A stretch of 41,655 bases of DNA from the NCBI GenBank assembly GCA_003223995.1, contig QHYA01000040.1:1-41655 (forward strand). The letters run 5' to 3'. The first letter of the stretch is position 1. Each line of letters begins with the position of its first letter. The position numbers and the translations under genes were made by a program. Positions 33,558 to 41,529 of this stretch are shown here, one piece after another. The stretch comes from Acidobacteriota bacterium (GTDB lineage: Bacteria > Acidobacteriota > Polarisedimenticolia > QHYA01). The notes under the pieces were generated by a model, which saw nothing but the letters and a program-made list of their open reading frames with translations, did not search any database and had not been told where the DNA came from.

Positions 33558-34820
33558 TCAGCGACGCTGGGACCCTTCGAGCGCATCGATCCCTCCTTCG
33601 ATGACCAGCCTCTGGCTGGCGCTGAAGAAGTAGCTGACGGCCAGCGCGGTGTCGTTCTCTCCCGAGGGGCCGCTGCCCGAGATGTCGTAGCGGGTCGGCT
33701 CGATCCGGTACGAGTAGGGGCGACCCCAGGGATCGTGCAAGTCCTCGGGCGCGAGCACTCCTTGCGTTTCGAGAGCTTCCAGGGACTTCGGCAAGGCCCC
33801 CTTCTCGAGGTAGAAGACCCTCAACCCGAGGTCGATCCTGGAAAGCCGGCTCCTGCTGACAGGCCGGCTTACCTCGTCCGGGGTCAAGACCCCTCCCCTG
33901 CCGAGGGGCGAGAGGGGGTTCCAAGGCACCATCAACACGGACAGAACTGCGAGCAGGGGAAGACCCGCTCGGGCCACCGCGTTCCACGAGGAGCTCCTGC
34001 GTGCGTGGGCCGCGCCACCCGTCCCGGCGTCCTCCGTCTTCTCCTCCAGCAGGTTCCGGTTGAGCAGGTCGTAGAGGATCCTGCAGGTCTCGAAGTCACC
34101 CAACTTGGACCTGTCGATGACGTCCTGCACGGTGCTTCTGCCGTCGACTAGCCGGAAGACCGCCTCTTCCTCGGGAGCGAGGGATACCCCTCGCGGAAGG
34201 GAACCGTCCTGCCCGCCGAAGCCGAACTCGACGTCGGTGTCGTAAACCGAGCTTCCGCCTCGCGGTATGTGGGGGACGGTGTCCCTGGCCCTGGCGAAGA
34301 CGATATCGAAGGAGGGAATCCGCCTCTCGATGATCGGCCACTCATCCATCGTCCTGGCCCCCTCCATCAGGACGGTGTCGGCGCTCAGCGCTGTGAACAC
34401 CTGTGGGTCGTGGTCAACGCTTTCTTCCTGGCTGAAGTGGTACTCGCCGTCCTTCCAACGGAAGAGGTTGTAGATGATCTGTGTCATCTGGACCTGAAGG
34501 ACCTCCTTGAGGTCGGCCTGGGTGATCATCTTCTGGTCCAGAAGGATGGTGCCGAGCCGCTGCAGGGTGGAAGCCTGGATCTTCAGCGCTTCCTGTAACC
34601 GCGCTGGCGTGAGCTTGCCGGTCTTTACGAGCAAGGAGCCGATGCGCTCCTCCAGGCCACGGTGGACCGTCTCTGCATAAACAACCTGCCCATTCAGGAA
34701 GGAGACGGAGACAGCCTCTTCCTGCCGCCGCAGCGTGAGGACACCGGTTTTTCGCTGGATGCCGATCAACTGAAAGATGTCGGTCAGGCCGAAATCCTTC
34801 AGAGTCCCCTGAAGCGCCAC
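33558..34820 (-). CDS. PATAN/DUF4388 protein with membrane segment and GspG-like C-terminus
   Basis: GTG 34820, preceded by GGAGGAGG, gives 420 residues. The N-terminus (MALQGTLKDFGLTDIFQLIG, then KTGVLTLRR and FLNGQVVYA) is the PATAN/DUF4388 domain found in gliding and signalling proteins of myxobacteria and cyanobacteria. A helical part with LLVKTGKLTPARLQEALKIQ and a second domain (about 125-265) come next. One membrane helix lies near 280 (AGLPLLAVLSVLMVP). The last 100 residues (LGLRVFYLEKGALPKSLEAL, then DPWGRPYSYR and YDISGSGPSGE) resemble the C-terminal beta region of type II secretion pseudopilins. The role is unknown; polarity or motility signalling is a guess that fits the MglA in the window. 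Confidence 0.8.
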   Translation of the reverse strand: MALQGTLKDFGLTDIFQLIGIQRKTGVLTLRRQEEAVSVSFLNGQVVYAETVHRGLEERIGSLLVKTGKLTPARLQEALKIQASTLQRLGTILLDQKMITQADLKEVLQVQMTQIIYNLFRWKDGEYHFSQEESVDHDPQVFTALSADTVLMEGARTMDEWPIIERRIPSFDIVFARARDTVPHIPRGGSSVYDTDVEFGFGGQDGSLPRGVSLAPEEEAVFRLVDGRSTVQDVIDRSKLGDFETCRILYDLLNRNLLEEKTEDAGTGGAAHARRSSSWNAVARAGLPLLAVLSVLMVPWNPLSPLGRGGVLTPDEVSRPVSRSRLSRIDLGLRVFYLEKGALPKSLEALETQGVLAPEDLHDPWGRPYSYRIEPTRYDISGSGPSGENDTALAVSYFFSASQRLVIEGGIDALEGSQRR

Positions 34821-34892
34821 ATCCTCCTCCGTGCGTTTCTTGTGTGGGGCAGCGGCAGCGGCTCGTTCAAGGCGATGGGCTCCATCCGCGTG

Positions 34893-36884
34893 CTACCTCG
34901 GCGCCCGGGCGAGCCAGTTGCCGGCCAGCCAGATGGCGATCGCCATCGCCACCGCCGGCGCCAGCAGCGTCATCCCGAAAGGCAGGGGCACTGCGGGAAC
35001 CAGCATCTTTCCGTGCAGCAGAAGAATCCCGAGCAGACCGCACCATGCCGCAAGCAGCAGCGTGCCGCCGAGCGTCTTTCCGGCAAGGACCCCGCCCCCT
35101 CCAGGCAAGACCAGGGATACCCACCTCGTCAGCCGTGCCGTCGTGCGGGCGTGCTTGGTGATCTCCGCGACCTTTTCCTGACGCACGCTCGGATGGAGAC
35201 CGTTGCGCCTGACCAGCAAGTAACGGCACTGCACGCAGTAGTCCGGAGTGTCGGAAGGGGCCTGGCAACGCTTGCAGAAGGGCCGACCGCACTGGATGCA
35301 CAGCGTCGCGGTCGATGTTCCGAGCGCGGCAGGAAGCAGCAAAGCCAGGACGATGAGGCCCAAGCCGATCAAGGAGGAGGCGGATGTCAGGCCTGAGCCG
35401 ACCATCGCCATGAAGCTTCCCCGCCAGGAGCCGCGCGAGAGGACCCGCTTCCAGATCTCCGACGGGGGCACCTCCGTGTCGATAGGCTCCCCGTCCTTCC
35501 CCTCCCTCTGACGGGCCTGCAACAGCGCGGCTATCCCCTCCGTGTTGACCTTCCTCCCCTGCTCCAGGGCCTCCTCCGCGTGCCGGAAGTCGAACATCTT
35601 CTGCTGGGCCAGGTAGAGGTTGACGTAACCCTCCAGAAACGCCGGCTCCAGCTCGATGGCGCGCCGGTAGGCCTGGCAGGCTTCGGCGTAGCGGCCGACC
35701 TCGAAGTAGAGATTGCCGATGTTGTTGTGAGGGCGGGGATCCCTGGGCGTCAGCTCGGCCGCCCGGAGGTACTGGGTCAGCGATTCCTGCAGAAAATGTC
35801 CGCGGGCATAGAGGGCCCCTAACAGCGACGGATACGCCGGATCCGATGGGTTGGCCGCGGCCAGATCCTCCAGAGCAAGGATGGATTCGGGCTGGTAGGA
35901 ACGGCCGGCGGTTTCCACGAGGACCTTCGCGGTGGGATCACCAGCCAGCCGGCAGACCGAGAGCGTCAGGATGCCCAATGGGGCCGCCAGCAGAACCAGC
36001 ACCAGCAGCGTCATTGAGAGAGCTTTCTCCCGCCAGTCGGCGTACCGGAAAAAGATGGCCAGCCAATACGCGGGCGTGAACGGGGCGAGCAGCCAGGTCA
36101 GAGTCGGAAGTAGCAGAGCAAGCCAACCGATCTGGCGGGCGGCGCCGGGGCCGGAGCGCCGGACCACAGCCTCCTCGATGTCGTGGCGCAGCGCCCGCTG
36201 GTAGCGAATCGTCAGCAGTCCGGAAAACGTGACCAGCAGCAGGCCGCAGGCGACAAGGCCAATGAGCATGCCATTGGCCAGAGTCCGGAAGCCATACCAG
36301 CCTTCTCTCAGGCTGGATGCGACAGCGGTGATCCAGTGGACCACCGCGCTGCTGATCCCCTCCCCTGACTCCCAAGCGACCTTGGCGAGCCCCATGTGGG
36401 CCTGCGGCAGGCCGGGGGAGAAGGTCAGGGCAGCAGAGTAGGATTCGCGCGCCTTGTTGAAATTCCCCTCGCCGAGGAACCCTTCCCCTTCGTGCACGAG
36501 CGCGGCTGCCAAGGTGGTGATCTTCTCGACCCCCATCTCCCGGCACAGCTCATCGATCTGCTTCAGCTCCTCGCGGGCAAGGTCGGTCAGGTTCTGCTTG
36601 AGCAGTGCCTTTCGCTTGAACCAGTGACCCTCGACGCGGGCGCGAAACTGCTCGAAGTTGAACCGGCGAGAGGAGAAGGTCTCGTTGTCGAGGGATGCGG
36701 CCTGCTCCCCCCGGCTCGATGGGCCCGCCGATGGAATCTGGATCCGCTCGGGAGCCTGAGTGAGCGGAGGAGAGACCCGCTTCCCAATCCGCTCCTCCGC
36801 CCGGCAGAGAGGCGCATGAAGGAGGAGACAGATCAGAAGGGTCGCAGACCCGAGCGGCAGTCCAGCGAAACGGCTTTCCTTCAC
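34893..36884 (-). CDS. TPR-repeat inner-membrane protein with zinc-knuckle loop
   Basis: The protein has 663 residues from GTG 36884. A signal peptide or anchor (about 8-29, ATLLICLLLHAPLCRA) precedes a helical periplasmic part (60-175). Then come two hydrophobic segments (about 195-220 and 255-320) and TPR units (about 355-460, for example PRPHNNIGNLYFEVGRYAEA then YRRAIELEPAFLEGYVNLY). A further membrane helix lies near 510. The zinc cysteines CIQCGRPFCKRCQ and CVQCR follow near 530-555, and two more helices end the protein. Similar multi-domain TPR proteins sit beside PATAN proteins in acidobacteria and deltaproteobacteria. The function is not established. It precedes the PATAN gene by 72 nt. 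Confidence 0.8.
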   Translation of the reverse strand: MKESRFAGLPLGSATLLICLLLHAPLCRAEERIGKRVSPPLTQAPERIQIPSAGPSSRGEQAASLDNETFSSRRFNFEQFRARVEGHWFKRKALLKQNLTDLAREELKQIDELCREMGVEKITTLAAALVHEGEGFLGEGNFNKARESYSAALTFSPGLPQAHMGLAKVAWESGEGISSAVVHWITAVASSLREGWYGFRTLANGMLIGLVACGLLLVTFSGLLTIRYQRALRHDIEEAVVRRSGPGAARQIGWLALLLPTLTWLLAPFTPAYWLAIFFRYADWREKALSMTLLVLVLLAAPLGILTLSVCRLAGDPTAKVLVETAGRSYQPESILALEDLAAANPSDPAYPSLLGALYARGHFLQESLTQYLRAAELTPRDPRPHNNIGNLYFEVGRYAEACQAYRRAIELEPAFLEGYVNLYLAQQKMFDFRHAEEALEQGRKVNTEGIAALLQARQREGKDGEPIDTEVPPSEIWKRVLSRGSWRGSFMAMVGSGLTSASSLIGLGLIVLALLLPAALGTSTATLCIQCGRPFCKRCQAPSDTPDYCVQCRYLLVRRNGLHPSVRQEKVAEITKHARTTARLTRWVSLVLPGGGGVLAGKTLGGTLLLAAWCGLLGILLLHGKMLVPAVPLPFGMTLLAPAVAMAIAIWLAGNWLARAPR

Positions 36885-36929
36885 CGTTCTCTTCGCTGCT
36901 CTCCGTTGGCCGGGACGGTCGCGCCCGGC

Positions 36930-37376
36930 TCAGCGCCGCGAACCGGCAGCGGTGGAATTGACGAAGTGCAGCCGGAGCTCGTAGAGGACCTGCTCCAGCA
37001 AACGATGCTCCTCTTCATTCAGATTCCCCATGGTCTTCTGCTGGAGCAGCGAGAGAATGTCGATCATCTGCCGGGCCTCATCGATGTTCACAGCGCCCTC
37101 GCCGGTGGCGGGATCGTTGATCAGTCCCAGGTGAACAAGCGCCGAGGTCCGGAAAGAAAGGACCAGGGCGGTGAAGTCAACGGCAGGCAGGCCCTCTCCT
37201 TCTTGAGACTCCTCCGGCTGACGAGTGAAACCGAGGCCCTGGCGGGATCCCGTGGTTCTTTCTCCAGAAGAATGGCCGGGAACCTGCTCCTGGTCGGGCT
37301 GGCGCCTGGAGCCGTCCATGCCGAAATGCCGCTTGTCCGTGATCTTTATCGAAGAGCGTCCAGGGTCTTCAGCCAT
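36930..37376 (-). CDS. DUF1844 family protein
   Basis: The 148 residues start at ATG 37376. The N-terminus (SSIKITDKRHFGMDGS) and the body (VDFTALVLSFRTSALVHLGL, INDPATGE, ARQMIDILSLLQQKT, GNLNEEEHRLLEQVLYELR) match DUF1844, a small, mostly helical, cytoplasmic family of unknown function common in acidobacteria and deltaproteobacteria. A low-complexity linker (about 25-62) separates the two parts. Its start lies only about 20 nt from the first conserved residue of the divergent mazG gene, so no room is left for two promoters or for the missing mazG N-terminus. Confidence 0.85.
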   Translation of the reverse strand: MAEDPGRSSIKITDKRHFGMDGSRRQPDQEQVPGHSSGERTTGSRQGLGFTRQPEESQEGEGLPAVDFTALVLSFRTSALVHLGLINDPATGEGAVNIDEARQMIDILSLLQQKTMGNLNEEEHRLLEQVLYELRLHFVNSTAAGSRR

Positions 37377-38156
37377 ACGGTCTGTAATGTAAATGCGGTC
37401 TACCTCCTGGAGGAAGCGTACGAGGTCGTGGACGCCATCGATTCGAAAGCCCCGAAGGCCCTCCGCGAGGAACTCGGCGATCTGATCTTCCAGATCGTTT
37501 TCCTCTCGCGCATCGCGAAGGAGAAGGGGGAGTTCACCGTGGACGATGTCCTGCGAGACATCACCGACAAGATGGTCCGACGCCATCCCCACGTCTTCGG
37601 CCAGGCCAGTGCCGGAACCGCCCGTGAAGTGCTGCGCCAGTGGGAGGAGATCAAGCGCGCGGAGCGAGCCGAAGAGGAGCCCTCGACCCTCGACGGTGTG
37701 CCCCGCAGCCTGCCCGCCCTGCTGCGCGCACAGAGATTGACGACGAAGGCGGCGCGGGTCGGGTTCGACTGGCCGGGGCCGGAGGAGGTCCTCGCCAAGG
37801 TAGAGGAAGAGATCTCCGAGTTGCGGGGAGCGATCTCCGCCGAACCGACGCAGAAGGTCTCCGAGAAAGTCTCCGAGAAAGTCTCCGAGGAACTGGGCGA
37901 TATTCTCTTCGCAGTCTCCAACCTGGCCCGGCATCTCGGTGTCGATCCCGAGACGGCACTGCAGAGGACCAATTCCAAGTTCATTCGACGGTTCCGGAGG
38001 ATGGAAGAGCTGCTGCGGGAGCGGCGAACCACTCCGGGCGAGGTGTCTCTCGCCGAGCTGGACCTCCTGTGGGAGCGGGCCAAACTCGAGGAGCGGCAAG
38101 AAGAGCCCCTGGGCTCGGACAGCCCGGGAAGGCCCGTCCCTACCGAAGGCCCATAG
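37326..38156 (+). pseudogene. mazG: MazG nucleotide pyrophosphohydrolase missing its N-terminal block
   Basis: MazG hydrolyses NTPs and dNTPs and lowers ppGpp. From 37398 on, the sequence matches the tandem MazG protein: YLLEEAYEVVDAID, LREELGDLIFQIVF, RRHPHVFG, WEEIKRAERA, LDGVPRSLPALLRAQRL, and in the second half VGFDWPG and EELGDILFAVSNLARHLG. The E-E-x-x-D metal residues of both halves are present. The family N-terminus of about 30 residues, with R-L-R-x-P-x-G-C-P-W-D-x-x-Q-T, is not found in any frame. Those positions instead hold sequence antisense to DUF1844. An ATG at 37326 could start a 276-residue product with an unrelated leader. Inference: 5' deletion, real or in the assembly. Confidence 0.8.
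37854..37889 (+). repeat. Three tandem 12-bp units inside mazG
   Basis: AAGGTCTCCGAG is followed by two exact copies of AAAGTCTCCGAG, encoding Lys-Val-Ser-Glu three times, directly before the conserved EELGD metal motif of the second MazG domain. The frame is kept. Confidence 0.9.
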
Positions 38157-38279
38157 TGTTCCGTCTCCGGTATCTCCTGGCCGTCGGCCTCCGACGCATC
38201 CCGGCCTGCATTCACATGGTCAAGTGTCACGCGGCTGCAAGAGGTTACAGGCACCTGCAGACTCAATTGTGAAGGAGTC

Positions 38280-39447
38280 ATGGATCGAAGAGGTGTAGTG
38301 GGGCGGTTGCGCGTCGCTCCTCTGCCTCCTCCTTCAACCGTCCGGCAGCGGTTGCTGCACTGGTACCGTCGAAACCGCAGGTCGCTGCCGTGGCGCCGCA
38401 CACGTGATCCCTACGCGATCCTCGTTTCCGAGGTCATGCTCCAGCAAACGACTGTCAGAGCGATGCTTCCCTACTATCGGGCCTTCATCGAGCGATTCCC
38501 TGACTGGCGGAGGCTCGCCGAAGCTTCCGAGGATGAGATCCTCTCCTCATGGGCGGGGCTCGGCTACTACGCCCGCGCCCGGAACCTTCACAGGCCTCGA
38601 CGCGAACGCCAGTCGCGTTCTCGCGCGCTTCTACGGCGTACGGGGCGAGCTGCGCCGTGGGGATGCTCACCGCCGCCTCCGCTCGTTGGCTGTCTCGCTG
38701 CTTGGAGAGGAGAACGGCGAAACGGTACGCACTGTCCCCGCCGGGGAGCTCAACCAGGCACTGATGGAGCTCGGAGCGCTCGTCTGCTCCGCCGTTTCTC
38801 CCGATTGCCCCTCATGCCCGTTGAGAGAGGACTGTCGCGCTCTCGCTCTCGGTCGTGCCGGAAAAAGGCCTGCTCGCTCTCGACGCCGCGCGACGGTGGA
38901 GGTGGCCTCCTCGGCCGCTCTTATCCGCAAGGCGGGGTGCTTGCTGCTGGCTCGCCGCGGCGAGGGCGAGCTGATGGGGCATTTCTGGGAGCTGCCCGGC
39001 ACGTTCGCGGCCGACCTGGAGAACACCCGAAAGGGGCGCGGTGGAGCGAAGAGGACCCATCCTCTCCGCCTCCCCGTGCGGGATTCCTCGCCCCGAGTGG
39101 ACAACCGGGAGCGGGATCAGACTGGTCCGGAGCACAGGAAGCAGCTCTTGGTCCAGGAGAGCGTGCTCGCGGAGCGCCTCGCGGATCATCTCTCCCGCCG
39201 CTACGGATTGCGGGCCGCGATCGGAGCTCCTGCCGGCCGAATTCGCCACGCGGTCACGTTCCGGAGGATCCTGCTGATGGTCTTCGAGGCGCGCCTCGAG
39301 GGCGCCTCGAGCGTCCGCGGGGACGCGGAGCTTCTCTGGGTCTCTCCGGAGCGGCTCGCCGAGCTTCCTGTTGCGACGCTCACCCGCAAGGCGGTGAGCG
39401 CTTTCGCTCTCGGCGGGCGCCACATTACAATCCCTTCGCCTGCCTGA
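38280..39447 (+). pseudogene. mutY: Adenine glycosylase MutY with internal deletion and frame change
   Basis: MutY removes A mispaired with 8-oxoguanine. ATG 38280 follows GAAGGAG. The N-terminal part is intact: LPWRRTRDPYAILVSEVMLQQTTV, with catalytic Glu in SEVMLQQT, up to GLGYYARARNLH (codon 104, 38589-38591). At 38596 in another frame the protein resumes at LDANASRVLAR, with catalytic Asp in LDAN, the 4Fe-4S cysteines C-x6-C-x2-C-x5-C near 38790-38835 and a NUDIX-like 8-oxoG domain. Compared with E. coli MutY, as recalled, about 45 residues are missing between these parts. They include the helix-hairpin-helix L-P-G-V-G-x-x-T-A that holds DNA. The two parts are 1 nt out of frame. Confidence 0.88.
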
Positions 39448-39465
39448 TTGGCACGGAGGCGCCTC

Positions 39466-40106
39466 ATGGATCCGGCGATGCTGGCCTCGGTGATCGAACG
39501 CTACGCACGGGTGTCCACCTTCCCGCTTGGCGTCAAGATGCTGGGAGAGCAGGATCCGCTGCCCGAAAAGGCGAAGATCCCCGAGAGGGACTTCGGACAC
39601 CGGCTCGCCGTGTGCCAGACCTACACGATCGCCCGCCGCTACGATCCCAGGTCCCGCGATTCGAGCCGGGAAAATACAAGCGAATTCTCGCCTTTCCCCT
39701 GTTCCGCGCCGACAGGGAGCCGGACGTGGTGCTGATTTACGGAAACAGCGCCCAGGTCATGCTCCTTCTTGCCGCCTCGCTCTACGAGCGTGGCGGCTAT
39801 CTCACCTGTCGTTTCTCTCCCCGCATCGACTGCTCGGAAAGCGTCGTGCGGACGATGCTCACCGGTCAGCCCCAGGTGATCCTTCCCTGCTACGGCGACC
39901 GGACCGTCGGGGGAACCGAAGATCACGAGATGGCCTTCTCCTTTCCGTGGAGCATCGCGGAGGAGATAGCGCGGGGACTGGCGGGGCTTCATCGGGGTGG
40001 CGTGCGCTACCCGATCCCATCGAACCTGCGAGGTGAACCGCGCTTCCCCCCGAAGTACGTCGAGCTCGACGAGAAACTGCAGCGGATGCCTCCCCCCTCC
40101 GATTGA
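39466..40106 (+). pseudogene. DUF169 protein with internal deletion and frame change
   Basis: ATG 39466 follows GGAGG by 7 nt. The N-terminal half reads as DUF169 (TFPLGVKMLGEQDPLPEKA, FGHRLAVCQTYTIARRYD) to about 39645. The C-terminal half resumes in another frame near 39654 (PRFEPGKYKRILAFPLFRA, EPDVVLIYGNSAQVM, RIDCSESVVRTMLTGQPQVI, HEMAFSFPWSI, GVRYPIPSNLRGEP) and stops at 40106. About 50-60 residues normally lie between, including a conserved stretch with S-C-P. DUF169 is a widespread family of unknown biochemical role. It overlaps no neighbour, and the start is 18 nt after mutY. Confidence 0.82.
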
Positions 40107-40156
40107 CCGTTCGTCCGGGGGAAGGATAGGGCCGCGCTCTCCGCAGGAGACCAAGC

Positions 40157-40480
40157 GTGCCGAAATTCGAACGGCACATATTCGTCTGCGAGAACCGCAG
40201 GCCGCCCGGTCACCCGAAGGGTTGCTGTGCGGAGAAAGGATCCGAGCAGCTTCGCGCGCTCTTCAAGGAGTCGCTCCGGAGACACGGGCTGAATGGAAAG
40301 GTGCGCGCGAACATGTCCGGATGCCTGGACCAATGCGAGCACGGCATCTCGGTGGTGATCTACCCCGATGCCGTCTGGTACGGCGCCGTGAAACCCGAGG
40401 ATGTCGAGGAGATCGTCGAGCGGCACATCATCAGGGGAGAGATCGTCGAACGTCTCCTGATGCGTCATATGCTCGACTGA
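40157..40480 (+). CDS. Thioredoxin-like [2Fe-2S] ferredoxin
   Basis: GTG 40157, with AGGAG 7 nt upstream, gives 107 residues. HIFVCENRRPPGHPKGCC and later MSGCLDQCEHGISVVIYPD match the Shethna-type, thioredoxin-fold ferredoxins. Four cysteines would hold the cluster: C11, one of C23/C24, C55 and C59 by my count. WYGAVKPEDVEEIVERHI is the family C-terminus. Such proteins are electron carriers of mostly unknown partner. It is intact, unlike the three genes before it on the same strand. Confidence 0.92.
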   Translation: MPKFERHIFVCENRRPPGHPKGCCAEKGSEQLRALFKESLRRHGLNGKVRANMSGCLDQCEHGISVVIYPDAVWYGAVKPEDVEEIVERHIIRGEIVERLLMRHMLD

Positions 40481-40496
40481 CCCGTTGAAGGGATCG

Positions 40497-41321
40497 GTGA
40501 ACTCGGCGATGCCCTCTGAGACGATCGCCGGGGCGCGTGTCCATTACATCGCCATCCCTCCTCCCGAAGCCGATGGAGCCGCGGGAAAGCATGTGGCCCT
40601 GTTCATCCACGGCGCCGGAGGCGATCATACCGTCTGGGGGAACCAGCTTGCCGCGCTCCGTGGCCGCTTCCGGGCCGTCGCCGTCGATCTTCCGGGACAC
40701 GGCCGTTCGGAGCGAAGGTTCGACATGTCGGTCGCGGCGAACGCCGGCGTGATCGCGGCGCTGATCAAACGGCTCGCCATCGAGCGGCCCGTTCTCATCG
40801 GGCATTCGATGGGGGGCGCGGTGGCCCTTCAGTGCGCTCTGGACTACCCGGCTGTTGCCGTGGCCCTGGTCGTGATCTCGAGCGGCGCGAAGCTGGGTGT
40901 CGCCCCGCGGGTCTTGGATTTGATCGAGAACGACCCGGCGGCCGCCCTGGGCGAGATCGCCGCCGCCTCCTACGCGCAAGGGGCCCCTTTCGCGCTGGTC
41001 GAAGAAGGGCGGGCCGCCCTTGCGCGCTGCCCTCATGAAGTGCTGCTGTCGGATTTCAGGGCTTGCAACGAGTTCGACATCCGGGGCCGGGTGCCCCAGA
41101 TCCGCCTGCCGCTTCTGGCGATCTGCGGAACCGAGGATCGGCTCACTTTCCCGAAATACTCGGAGTGGCTGGTCTCCTCGGTGCCCCGGGCGAGGCTGGT
41201 CCTCGTTTCCGGAGCAGGCCATCTCGTCATGATCGAGAAACCCACCGAAGTTTCCCGCTCCCTGAGCGAGTTTCTCGAGGACTTGCCCGAGGCGAGAGGA
41301 TCGCCAGAGAGGGCGGAATGA
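40497..41321 (+). CDS. Alpha/beta-hydrolase fold protein
   Basis: The protein has 274 residues from GTG 40497, chosen because GAAGGGA lies 4-5 nt before it; ATG 40509 and TTG 40485 are alternatives. The fold is clear: LFIHGAGGDHTVW (oxyanion region), the nucleophile Ser in LIGHSMGGAVAL near residue 100, the acid Asp in CGTEDRLTF and the base His in SGAGHLVMIEKP. AVDLPGHGRS is a further family motif. The substrate is unknown; many relatives are esterases, lactonases or haloperoxidase-like. It ends the plus-strand operon. Confidence 0.92.
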   Translation: MNSAMPSETIAGARVHYIAIPPPEADGAAGKHVALFIHGAGGDHTVWGNQLAALRGRFRAVAVDLPGHGRSERRFDMSVAANAGVIAALIKRLAIERPVLIGHSMGGAVALQCALDYPAVAVALVVISSGAKLGVAPRVLDLIENDPAAALGEIAAASYAQGAPFALVEEGRAALARCPHEVLLSDFRACNEFDIRGRVPQIRLPLLAICGTEDRLTFPKYSEWLVSSVPRARLVLVSGAGHLVMIEKPTEVSRSLSEFLEDLPEARGSPERAE

Positions 41322-41380
41322 GGCGTTGCTTGTGGGTAAATCGTGGCCCCAGGCGCGCATCGACACCCGAGATAAAACGA

Positions 41381-41429
41381 CCCCCCGGGAGCGGGCGGGG
41401 GGGGATGGCGGTGCCCGGCTCCCGGGGGG
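41381..41429 (-). terminator. Rho-independent terminator of the OmpA-type gene
   Basis: CCCCCCGGGAGC (41381-41392) and GCTCCCGGGGGG (41418-41429) form a perfect 12-bp stem with a 25-nt loop. On the minus strand the stem is followed by TCGTTTTATC, so it terminates transcription coming from the OmpA gene, about 100 nt after its stop. There is no T-run on the plus side. The rest of the 208-nt convergent gap (41322-41529) shows no gene. Confidence 0.7.
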
Positions 41430-41529
41430 ATCGAAGTAGAGCCGTCTCGCCGAGCACAGCCGCCAGGAGCCCTCACCCTGGATTAACTTTGCGGTTCTCT
41501 GCGCGCGGCGTGACCGCTTTACACTATAC

